NCBI RefSeq assembly: GCF_021018805.1
Contig: NC_086251.1
Location: forward strand, 40,742,767-40,806,766
Direction of reading: 5' to 3'
Origin: Prinia subflava
Lineage: Eukaryota; Chordata; Aves; Passeriformes; Cisticolidae
Length of the DNA: 64,000 nt
The notes beneath the pieces are model-generated. The model was not told the DNA's origin. It was given only the letters and a program-made list of their open reading frames with translations, and searched no databases. Positions 47,301 to 59,300 of the stretch are shown piece by piece (the first letter of the stretch is position 1; every line of letters starts with the position of its first letter). A program made the translations under genes and the position numbers.

Positions 47301-50300
47301 TGCAGAGTATTCCTACGTGCAATCAATCCTCCGCCTGCTCCGCAATTACAACTTTTTGCTGCTTATGGTCACTTATGGTAAGGTCTGGCCTTTCTTCTTG
47401 TGCAGTTATCATGACTTCTCTCTCCCTCTCTGTGCTCTGCTGGAGCAGTAACTGGCTTGAATTGGGGAATATAAAGATAGCTCCCCTGTGCTGCCACAGA
47501 CCAGGAATCCTTATAGCCCAGTTCTCTCCAGCAGTGGCTACCAGCAAATGCAGCAGGGAAGAATGAAAGGAAGATGTGCCTCTACAACTGTTCTTCCAGT
47601 CTTCGTTTGCTCTTCAGGGGATTTCCTTATTTGTTCTCTTTTCCTAGTCATTTAGTTAATTGCATCATGATCTAAGTGTTTACGTAAGAAATACAGAGAC
47701 GCGTCTGAGTGCAAGTCACAGAACTGAGTGAAAGTTATTTCCAAAGGCAAGGATATGAGTATGACTGCAGACATCTCTGTAGAGGTCATGTGGAGTATGC
47801 AGACATGCAGACTTTGTCAGCTTCCTAGGCAGTTTCTCTGAGGCAACTGGAAAAAAGGACTGGAGAACATCTTATGCCATCTGTCCTTACATGCTGAATT
47901 TGCTGCTTCCTTCTCATCAGCAGTCTCGGTCTGTCTGTTTGAGGGCAGTGTGATGTGCTGAATCTATTCCCTGATGCTGAATTGGCATATGGAAAAGTGT
48001 TTTTGTTAATAGCAGAAAAACCATTGTGGTCTGTGCCTGGCTGCATAATAAGGTATACTGTAGCCAGCTAGTCTGTGGGTAGGTTTGTCTTCACTTTTCC
48101 TACCAGGCTGATATGGAGACTTCTCGGGGAGACAGTTAAACATTGCTGAAAGTTCTGCACGTTCTGCCAGCAATTGCATCTGAAAGAGGTTGGAGAGAGT
48201 CAGATGGTGGCTTTTGTACTTGCTGAGGATGCTAATGGTCTTTTGAGTTGTTGGAATCTCTGTTCCCTTCCTTCTCAGTGCAGTAGACTTCTAGAAATGC
48301 CCCTCTCAGATTGCTCTTAAACTCTCCTGGTTTGCATTGCCGTTGGGTTTGGCTTTTTTTTTTTTTTCCCCTGTAGGACATAATGCACTCTCAGAAACTG
48401 AAGACACAAAAACCTGTCAGGCAGACTGTCTAAAGTTGGATTGTATCATCTGCTCAGTTCATATTTACCCTTCAGGAAAAAGAAAGGGGGAAGCATTCGC
48501 TCTAATACGCTGTCTTGGTTTGAAAGACAGGTGTCTGCTAGGGAGGGGCAGGGCCTCCCTTGGAACAGAGAATTCAAATCCCCTCCCTCCAAATTATTAT
48601 AATTTATAAAATTAAAGGGCTCTCAGACAGAGGTATGGGGATAGGAATAACAGTTCTTTACTAGTATGTATAATAAGACAAACAAACAACAACTACAGCT
48701 TTAATAATAAACAGAACCAGGACCCCGGTAACAGCCTCCCCGACCCTGTACAGACCCGTTCCCCGTGGGTGCAGTTCCGCTCCCGGCCGACAGGGGCGCT
48801 GCGGGCTCCCGGCGGGCAGGGCCGGTGCGATCATCCCCCGCGGCTGCAGGGGGCGCTGTGGCGCGGGCTCGGGGAGCACGCGGTGATGGCGGCTTTGTCC
48901 CAGATGGGAGGAGACGGCAAAGACGCACCAGAAACCCTGGAGCGGAGGCTGAAGACGCAGGAGGTCTTGGCAGGCAGGAGGTGTGGGCTACAGAGCAGCG
49001 AAAATACTCAGAGCAGTGCTGAAGGAACAGCAAGGGGGCGGGACAACAGCGGCCCTGCTCCCAGCGCGGTGACAGGCCCCCCTTTTAGTGAGGTAGGGGA
49101 TAACAAGATCCCAGTTCAGCGTTTGCTCCCAGGAGCAGAGGCTCACTCCACACGAGAATAAAAACAGGACCAAGCTGGGCTTTTGCAGCAGTAAAATGAG
49201 TTCTTTTCCTAAGCAGCAGCTACACCATCACCATCGGAAGGCTTCAGTAAGTGAAAGAGTTTCCCCTCCCGGCTGTCTCAAGCACCCAGCCATTAGTGCT
49301 GCTTAGCAAAACAATGGGAAAAAACCCATCGGTAAGACTTAAAGAAAAGGAAAGGAAAAAAAAAACCCTCAGCCCCCAGCATAGGCATAAACAAATCCAA
49401 GAGGAGGGCTCTCAGTTAGAGCATGTTAAGAATCTGACCCTCCTGGGATAATTCTTTTCTGTCAGTCGCAAACAGTGTGTTCAGTGGCTCATAATTAATT
49501 TTCTCTTGCTGCTGCTCTGTGCATTTATTCTGTCCGTCTCATGCTAATCTCCAGTTTGACTTGAGTGGTGACTGTTACTCAGAGAGAGAACTATGCTATG
49601 AAACACTTTTTTTTTTAGCTTGTCTGGGTTTAAAATGGTGACAGTTTTTCCTACTCATGTCAAAAGTTACGTTGGCCAAGATGTAAGACATCTGCAGCCA
49701 CATGAGTGCAACTAAGTCATTCTGCCTACCTAACATAAAGATATGTGCAGCCTGTTGGCTTTTGTGTTAGAATAGCATGTGTCAGGGGAGAGAGGGGCAA
49801 ACCTGCTGCTTGTTCATCTCTCCTGGCTGTAGAAAGAATGGGGATCCTTCTACAATTCCAGGTGAGAACAGGTTTGCAGACCTCTAAGGTCTTGGTATTA
49901 CCAGCAGGCAATGATTCTTTTCTTGTGGCAAGACTCACAGTGCTGGAAACAGTGGTGTCACTGCTGCTATGTCAGTGCTAGTGAACTGTTTTTCAGGAAA
50001 GCCCTCAGGGAACCTTTTCCCCAAGGCTGCTGACATTGCTTCCATAAAACAGGCATAACATGGAATGAACATTAAGGAATTCCAAGTCAATGGGGTTGGA
50101 CTTTGTATTGGAGAGCATGTTTCTAGTGGAAGGCAGTAGGCAGGAAAAGGGTGGGAAATTCTGGGAAAGGCTGGTACAGTGGAAGTCATGAGACAGTCTT
50201 AAAGCATCAGCATTTGGAATGGTGATGGGGCAGTGAGAACTGGGTAAGGAACCATTATTGGAGAGATTACAAGGGTGAACAAGAGAGAGACCAAGAGTCT

Positions 50301-53300
50301 GGCATGTAGGTAATAGGCTGCCTACCTGTGGAAGACCTGGGTTCTAGTCTGAGACTTTTTAAGGGCTCCTTTTGGAGCTGTAGGCAATCAACTTCCCTGT
50401 TCTGGCCTCTATAAAATAGAGGAGACACTGAGATATCAAAAAAGTTATTCTACGTTACAAACCATAATAACTAGCTAAAGAATCAGGTGGTGCTGGACCT
50501 TCAGACGTCCTGCTCCCAGCTACTGGTTACGGTTTCCCCCATCTGGGTGGGCAAATGGCCACTTTCCCGTTGGAAACAACCATATCCTGTTTTATGGACG
50601 TTCAAACAGCTATAATTCTCAGAGAAGCTTCACTGAGCAACTGTGACATATGAAGTGCCCACAACTTTTCTCAGCCCTCACATATGCAAATTTGACACAT
50701 TGTCTCGATTCTTAGAATGTTTTGCCTGTCTCTGGTGCCAAGTGTTGCTGCCAGCTCTTACTTTCTGTGCAGCTTGGGAGCAGGGGCCCTTCTCTGTCTT
50801 GGAAATCACATGGATCACAGAGCTCCTGTAAAGCTGGTTTACTGACAGCATTAGGTACCAGAGCAGCATGTGACTGTCTTCACATGCTGCTCTGGCTGTC
50901 CTCTTGGCTGGATGAGAAATAACGGTGCATAAATGAGCGGTTAATGTTTATGTCCAGCTTTGAAGTGAAGAACCAGAAGGACTGTGCTGATCTGCCATAC
51001 TCCCATGTCCTTGCATTGCAGCTTGTGGTGTCACCAAATGAGTAGGGTGCTCCAGAGTGGAGATAGGATGAAGATGATATAGGGTGTGTGAGCTGTTTTG
51101 CCATAGCCAGGTGTTGCAAAGAGGCAGCTTTCAAGGCTGCAGGGCGCCTCCTTGCTGTGAGATCTGCAGTTGGTCTCCCCCATCCTTGGCTGCTGGCCTT
51201 GCTGGAGTTTCCAGCCTTCCTGAGTAAGTCTTGGTAAGGGTTGGGTAGATTCTTCTGCCTAATGAGCGTGTAACTCAACATACTAGCCTCTCCTATAACC
51301 TTCTGACATATGATTTTGAAGTGGAAAGCATTGTCACAAGCAATATTTGGGATCACTTGCATCTTCATCTGCTGCCTGTGCCATACAGCTGTGGAGTGAA
51401 TTTTGCTTAATCATAGAGTGGTTTGGGTTAGAAGGGTTTTTAAAGACCATCTAGTTCTAACTTCCATGCTGCATGCAGGGACACTTTCCTCTAGACCTGG
51501 TCACTCAACCCAGTCCGGCCTGGCCTTAATGACTTTCATCTGTACCTTTAGGCAGCCTGATCCAGTGCCTCACCATGCTCACAGTCATTGTAATGTTGTC
51601 AGACATGGTATGTGAAGGAGGTGTGATGCACCTTCCAGCTGCCAATCTTGTGGCCCCTCACAGTGCTGTGTACTGCAACAGGTATTCAGTGTTCAGTGGA
51701 AGACTGGGCTAGGTGCAGGATTGCTGAGTACTTATGGGGAGCTAGGGGACTTCAGGGTTAGGAGGGCTCAGGGCTTTGTTCCCTCTGTCAAAGCTCTGCC
51801 TGCTAGACTGCACTTCTGTATCCTGTGTTAGTTTCTGCTTTTAGCTGAGGCTTAGAGAGGAAAAGTAGGAAAGCGGAACTTGACATGTATCTGTTTTGTC
51901 AGGATGTTAGGCATCTGTGCCTGAAAATCTGTTTTTAAACCCATGCCTCCTTTTGGAGCTTATAGATGTGTGAGCTGCAGTGGTGAAATCTGTCCCTTTC
52001 CCTCCACCCATCAGAATCACTGAAGCCTTGAAGAGAAACCAACTGCAAATGTAAATGACTTTCTGAGAAGAAAGTTCTGCTGACTGTTACAGACCTCATC
52101 CACCTGGGGAGGGTTTCTCAGTATCACCCAAGGTGAGAGTGTAGCCGTTGCAGTACCACTGGTCCAGTGCACATGTTCTTGCCTGCTGAACAAAGCTGTT
52201 GGGTTTTCTGCCCTTTTGAGAAGGCATTTAACCAACAAGAGCTGCATGTACGATGGAGCAGTGTCTGAATAGGGATTGACCAGTATCACCCTAAAAGTTT
52301 CATTCTCACCTTGGGTGATACTGAGAAATCTTCACCAGGTGGTTAATCCTTGTAACAGTTGATGTAAGTTCTCTTTCAGAAATACAATTACTTTCACGGG
52401 GTTTTTTTTCAGGCCTTAGTGATATCTTTTAAAATGCAAGAGTTTTCCCATGCAGACAAACTCTCCAGGTGCCTGAGGGTAGTGCTGTTTGTGCTTCACC
52501 AATCAGCTCTGCTCCTACTTGTCTTCTGGCATTTCTTGGCTTGGAGAGGATGTTACTTACTGGCTGTCAGCAGAGAGAATGCTGACAGGCTCTTCTCTGG
52601 AAGGAAAACACACAGGTCAATGACACTGTTGTTAATTGAATCTCAGGTCCTTGTTCAAGGTGTGATGCTGAGGCAGATGCTTTTCTAGTATTCTGACTTG
52701 GCTGGGGGCAGAGGAGAAAATTGCAGTGCTAAAGATGGATCTGGCTGTGAGAGAAGGTTGAGACTGTGAAGGAATTGCAAGACCTTTCAGTACCAGAAAT
52801 AAGCACAGTCCTTTTTCTAGCTGCTTAGGTAAGAACTGTCCTGAAACTGCAGGGTTCTTCCCCTGCATGCTGAGGCCTGGATAGTGGTCTGCATTTCTTT
52901 CAGTAACCTATGTCTGTCCAGTCTGGCTCACTCTCCTGAGACTCTGCAGCCTTGTTCTGGACTGATAGTCCCAAAGATTTCTCTCTCTGCATTTCTACCC
53001 TTTCACAACCCAGGAGGAGAGTAGCAGGCTCTGAATGTGCTGCATTTTTATCCCCTTCTCAGGTCTGAATGTAGGTTGTTTCTACTCCCTGTCCACTCTG
53101 CTGAACCGCATGGTGATCCTTCACTACAAAGTAAGTGCATCCAACCCTCATGGCCCTCTCTGATGCTTGCTGTTGTCCAGCACTGGCTGCCAAAGGAGAG
53201 TCTGTGAGAAAGGCAGTGTCACAGCAATCCTGGCTGGCTCTAGCACAAGACTATTCCTTTTTGGCTTGTTGAACTTGGCTGTTCCTTTTTTCCTTTACAC

Positions 53301-56300
53301 CACCCCATGCAAAAGCTGGTGAGCTCTAGAAAAGATGGCTCCTTTGCACCTTAAATGAAAGCATTTACTTCTGAGAAAATCTTCCAGCAATTTCCTCTCC
53401 TTGTTTCTGACTGTGATTTATACTGGGACATCTGTCCCAGGAGGCTGCCCATGTGCATGCTCTGGTGGCAGAAGGGTGGGGTGCCTCAGTACCTGAGCTC
53501 TTGTACGGCTTACTGCTGGTGCTGCATGCCCCAGAGCTCCTTTCTGTGCTGCCCTATAGTGAGTCTCAGTATTTCCTAGTCAATCTGGTCCAGATCCTAA
53601 CAGCAAGCTTCATAGAGTTTATGCTAACTCCTCTGAGAGTATCTGCTCACACTGGCCAGTGCACACCTTTTTCTCAGGGCTGGCTCAGACACAATTGCCA
53701 GATCACTTTTTTTTCATGGACCAGAAAGCACTGGCTCAGAAAGTGGGCCCAGAAGTGTTCTTGCAAAGGCTAGTTCTGGTTAGTGTGTTACCAGCAGAAA
53801 ACATGTATGAAGACTTACTTTGGTGTCTCTTCCTCTCTGGGTTTTCTGCACTTTGCTTTTTGCTGGATCTGAGTTAGCTCCTGCATTTGTGTGAGTGTGT
53901 ATGTGTCTCACCACAGGGGGAGGAGGTGAATGCTGGCAGGATCGGACTCACCATTATACTGTCGGGGATGGTTGGGGCTCTGATCTCCGGCATCTGGTTG
54001 GACAAAACCAAAACCTACAAGTAAGTCCCTTGTTTGCCTCTGTCCCCTGGTGACTGTGCTCTTCCTCCATACTGTGCAAGGAGCAACCCTTTGCAATTGC
54101 AAGCTGGCAGTCTAGAGACTGAATCATTGTGAGGATTTGTAGGGAAAAAATAGGGTTCTTCATAACCCAGTTAGTCTGAAGTGAAGTTTGGAGTTGTGCA
54201 TTAGCTGGCACTGGGCCCATAAAGGTCTGGTGTCGGTGATCCCTAGGGAGGCGTACAGAGAAGATGAGATGGCCCAGTAACTGCTTCGTCAGGGATGAGA
54301 GAGTTCTTGGCACAAGCAGAATCAAGACTGTACCAGACCATTTCTCAGCCCTTACAAACCAGCCTCTGTGAATTTTTGTCCAGTGTAATGAAAAGCACAT
54401 TGAATCCAGTGCCCAGAGGCATTGTGTTGATGGCGTGTTGCTGTATTTAGGGCAGACATAAGGGTTATTGGGGTTACGGGTGGATGATTCTGTGTTTGTT
54501 GCCCAGTGAGTTGGGAAGGCAGATCTGGCCAGCATACCTTGCCATTTGCAAAGGGGCACTTAAGAGTCTTTGTCCTACAGTTCCCAGTCCTCAGGAATGT
54601 GGATCTCACTGAAACATATCTCTCTGTAGGATATCCTGGGGGATACAGAGAGACTCTTGTGTCTTATACGGGGCTCCAACCAGCTTTTTGGTTTCTCTGC
54701 TGGCTTTGAGAGCTGTGCTATAACCTGTTGCCTGAGCAGGTTGAGTGAGAGGGGGCTTTACTGGTAATGTGCTGGTAATGACTTACAAGCAATTTCAGAG
54801 TTTTATTCCTTGCAGCAGCTTTTCATCTGGGAGAGTCCTACTGCCATTATCCTACCTCATATCTTCGGCCAGAAATGCACATTCTCATTGTAGACAGCTT
54901 AGATTAGTCTGGCTAGCTGTGAGCTTTGCAACTTCTGAAGTGGCCTCTGGCCTTAGTTTCCTGTAAAGTACAGGGATCAGAAATAGAAAATTGGCTTCTT
55001 TAATAAGAAAGAACGGTAGGTGAGGACTCCTAGGACTGGCAGGTCATGTGTCTAGATGGTTGTGTGGCACTGAGTAGTTCTCATATGGGAGCCCTGGGAA
55101 ATAGAAATACAATTGTTACAACTGCACTGCTAACCATGCAATGTGACTCGTCTCTTTCCAGCCCAGGGCTAGGGGTGAGGTAACCTCAGCTGGCACTGCT
55201 AGACTGGATGATCTTCCTGGTTCTCTGTAAGTGAGGTTAGGTTGCAATATGAAGGCTTGAAGAGCTTTGTGACTCACCGTGCAGAGCTGGGACTTGAAAT
55301 TTGGTAGAGTGGGAGAGAGAGGAAAAACCACAAATCCTGTCTTTGTTCCATGTCCCCTCCTTCCTTGGAGGAATCACATAGGTAGGCAGAGCTGGCTAAC
55401 CATGCAGAAAAACAGGACTATGTCATCCATGGAGTTTATCCTACAGACCCCTGGAACTATTGGGAGATAGTTTCAGCCTTAGGTGAGGAAAAACCCTGCT
55501 AAGAATTTGTCCTTCATTACAGCCTACAAAATGGATTTCTGTGAAACTAGCACATTTTTTTTCTGAGTGCTACATAGTCTTTATTTAGCCCCATTTAAAA
55601 GTCTATTTAAAAAAGCTGTCAAGATGCCAGATGTTCTAGGTGGGTACCCTCCCCCTTCCCTCTGTTGCTGACATAGTATCAAGAATAAAATGGTAAGCAC
55701 ATGAAAATCAGGAAGGAAAGATATCAAGTCTTTTTTTTTAGTCAGCTTGGAGAGAGATGGAGCAAATGAATGGCATCCAGCTGTGATTGAGGGGAGCAGG
55801 GGAAGGTTAATAACAGAAGGAATTGCAGAGCTCTACGTGCATGTTTGATCTTTACTGTACCATCAGCAGTTCCTTGAAAGGGTGAGGCTGTGCTAAGTCA
55901 GGCTTTCCCCATCTGTCATGCTTGGGCACCAAATGGCCTTGCACTCTTGCTTTTATTTGGCAGGCAAGTCCCTGCAGTAGCCTCTGCACTGTTCTTGTGT
56001 TTGGAATAGCAGGTGCAAATTTGGTCCATTCAAATAAATACATGAGTTATGTAGTGACAAGAGAGCAGTGCAAGAACTGGGGTTGTCTTTGGTGGTATGG
56101 GTTGTTGAGAACAGCCCATCTCTTTGAACCATAGAATCAGGAGAAGACCCTTAAAGTTTTGACATCAAGTTCCTGGCTCAGAGGACAGATGAGGTTCGTG
56201 ACACCTGGAGACCGCTGGCTGTATTGTTATTTGTAGGGTAGTCTGGCTTAGAAGAAGGTGTTTGGGGACTGAATGAATCATCATTTCTGTTTGGCTATGC

Positions 56301-59300
56301 TTTTCTTTTAAGTGCAGTGTTCACATGGCCTCAGGTCAAGCTGGTTGCAGTCAGCACTCTCCACTTTCACTGCTGTATCTCTATAAGGCAAGATGTCAGA
56401 AATATCCGTCTCTCTCTCTCTCCATTGACTAGGCAGAAGGCCCCAAGTGGTGTTTTAGGTCTGTACAGATAGAAAGTACAAAAATTTTGGGGAGGGAGAA
56501 GTGATAGTGGAGGATGGGGCACTTGGGCCTCTTCTACTGAAAGTTGAGTGCTCTCTCAGCCTAGCCTGACCTGCAATTTGAGCCTTCTTATTGTAGTCCT
56601 TTTTACACAAGGTTACTCCTTGTGTAGTGGATGTGTCTTCACCCTGTCATATGTCTTATATAAATAATTTACCAACACTGTCCTTTCTTCTGACCTTTAT
56701 ACAGGAAGAAAGTGATATAAAACTGAATGCCAAAGAATAAGGGCATGGTGAAAACCAAAGCAATCTTCTCCAGTTCATCTCTTTCTCCAGCTGACACCTC
56801 CATGTCGTCAGCTATGAGATCTTCTGGGAGCATAGGAACAAGGCCTTTGTTCAGGCTTGTGTGCAGCCTGGAATGTGCTGTCCTCATGGGAAAGCCTGTG
56901 GAGGCCATCTGGCATCCTCGTCTGTACAGCAGAGCATGCTGGAGCTGCACACAACATCCCTGTGAGCAGCTAAAATTGTTGTATGTGGCTGTGCCCCTCA
57001 TCCCACCTCCCGCTCCCAGCTTGTTCATTTGTTGCCTCAGATGTTGCTTGACTCTAGTGTTTTTGCAGCTGCAATCCCCTGTGAGTCTTGTCCTGTCACT
57101 TTTGCTTTCTTCATCCAAGTGACCTTGTGAGACGAGGCTGGGCCAGGCCATACCCATTCCTTACTCTGAGGCTTCTTCTGGAGCTGACCAAACAGCAGGA
57201 GGTGTGTTCTTCATTTCAGCCCTGTTCCCTGCTGGTTCTGGCCCTGTCTGGCTTTTTTCCCCAAGGTCTCTTTTTTCTCACAGTCCCTTGTGTGAGCTCT
57301 TTAATCTGTCTCTTCAAAAGGTTTGGGAATGTGACTGGGAGGGCAGATGAATGTCAGGGCTGGTTAGGTTCATCTAAGTGACAAATATGTCAGGTCCTTC
57401 ACAGATCTCTCTCTGGCTGTGCCACAGAGACTTGGCACTGGTGCCTTTGTAGCAGTGCTTCCACATGAGTGCAGCAGGCTTCCTTTCCACACCCCAGAGC
57501 ACAGGGTTGGGTTAACCTCAGTTTTTCTAAGGTAATGTGGCAGGATGCCTAACTTCCAGCCTGTACTCACTGCACTAATCAGCCTGTTAAGTAGACAGTC
57601 TCTGCTCCCTGTTCCATACAATGAAAATTGTCAGTCCCTGTACAGCCGTCATGGGAGTAGGTTGCTAAAAACACCGGAATGCAGGGCTGATGCGCTCTGT
57701 GAATCTGCTTCTCCTCCTTCGTGCTTTTCTCACTTCCATGAGATTTATGGCTCTGATAAGAGGCTTAATAAGCTAAAACTGGGCATTTTCCATGCCCTGG
57801 TGCCCCTAGGGCCACAGAACATTCTTGTCCTTTGGTGAACAGGGTGTCAAAGGCCACTTCCTGAGAACAGTCTGTGTCTTTCCCCAGGGTTTTTTGTTTC
57901 CCTATGCACCAGTGTCAACCAGTATCTCAGTTAACCCTCTTCGAAGTTTTGCATCTTTCTTAGACCACTGAGCACTAAATCTCCTTTTCTTCTCATCAGT
58001 GGTATGCTTGGGGGAGCAGGGTTTTGCTGAAGTGTGGTTTAGGAATAGTCTGCTTGTGTGCTTAAGGTTGTTTCCTGCTGTGAGATTTGCATTCCGTGCT
58101 GTCTGTTCAAATCCTGTGAGGGGCTGTGGTGAGCAGGCAGCAGCTCATGGCTTCATGGTGCTTCCTGGTCTGTGGTTGCACAACACTCAGACCTGTGGTC
58201 TTGTTCTTTCACAAAGGTCTGTTGATTAATTTTGTCTTTCTGCAGCCTAATGATTTAGGGAGGTCAGTGAGGAAAACTTGCTAGATGAGGTACCCATGGC
58301 AGGATCAGTTTTCTCCATTATGTCCTCTGCATAGTTCTGCAGTTTCAGTGAAGAACACCTTCAAGAGTTTGCCTGCAGCTTTCAGTCTGCCTGCTCTGGT
58401 TCTCTATAGGGCACAGTATGTTCTGGGAACTCTTCTCTTGCAGCTTGACTAATGACATAGCATCAATGTGAAACAAAGTCTTGACCACATCTGGTCACTA
58501 TCTCATTCTTCACGTTTGCAGGGAGAGGAGGGTGAAGTGCAACACTTGGCCACTGTCATGACTCTGAGTAAGATACAAATCATTTGGAATACTTGAACCA
58601 TAAACCAAGAAAACTGAGTGAGATTTTGTGTGACTGTCCTGACACCTCTGCACTGAGCCCAAAACTGGCTGTGGTGAGAAAAAAATTATAAAACTGTCCA
58701 TGGGCTGAGTCTACCTGCTGGCAGTGACTAAACTTCCAAGGTCTGCAGCCACCTCTTGGAGGCCTGTATAGTATTTTAGCACTGACTGCTGTGTAGTTTG
58801 GAGACTTCTGTTTATGAAAGAAGCACCCCGTTCAAACTTTGTTCATGTAGCCCAAGTATAGAACTGTAATTCTTGCTCTGAGCTCCTTTCCTAATCATCT
58901 CTTTCCTCCATGGCTGCCTGTCAAGGCATGGGAGGCGTAAGAACTCATGGGACATACCTGAGAAACCTGTATTGAACAGAAAAAGGCTTTTACTTGCATC
59001 TCTTTCACTCTCTGGGACTGCTCTCTGTTCAGTCAGTCTTTCATCTCTTCTTCTGCAGCCTCCAGGTTCTGCCAACTATGTAGCAGCTCTCTGCAATGGA
59101 TTATAACAGAAGTAAGCAGTCTCTTTATGCTGCCTTCACAGATGAATTTTTCCCTCAGTGAAAACTTTGGAAGGAACATACTCTACAAATGCTACAGCAC
59201 TGGAGGTTAAGGGATTCAACTACTCCTTTGATACACAACAAAATTACTCGCCACAGCATGTTGTTTAGCCTTTCAATATATTAAATGAACCTGGTGAGTC

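Larger units (their letters stand above)
47378..53062 (+). other. FLVCR2: FLVCR2 intron 3
   Basis: A 5.7-kb phase 1 intron. It holds an LTR-like CpG-rich insertion (48508-49460), a CR1 fragment in reverse orientation (51409-51590) and a long inverted repeat (52012-52423). The remainder is unremarkable. Confidence 0.9.

Noticed and set aside
48769..49161. 130-codon open frame in FLVCR2 intron 3
   Set aside because: It falls wholly inside the CpG-rich LTR-like repeat and matches no retroviral or host protein I know.
55190..55230. Possible CR1 remnant (GACTGGATGATCTTCCTGGT)
   Set aside because: Only about 20 bases resemble the CR1 tail; too short and too diverged to separate from chance.
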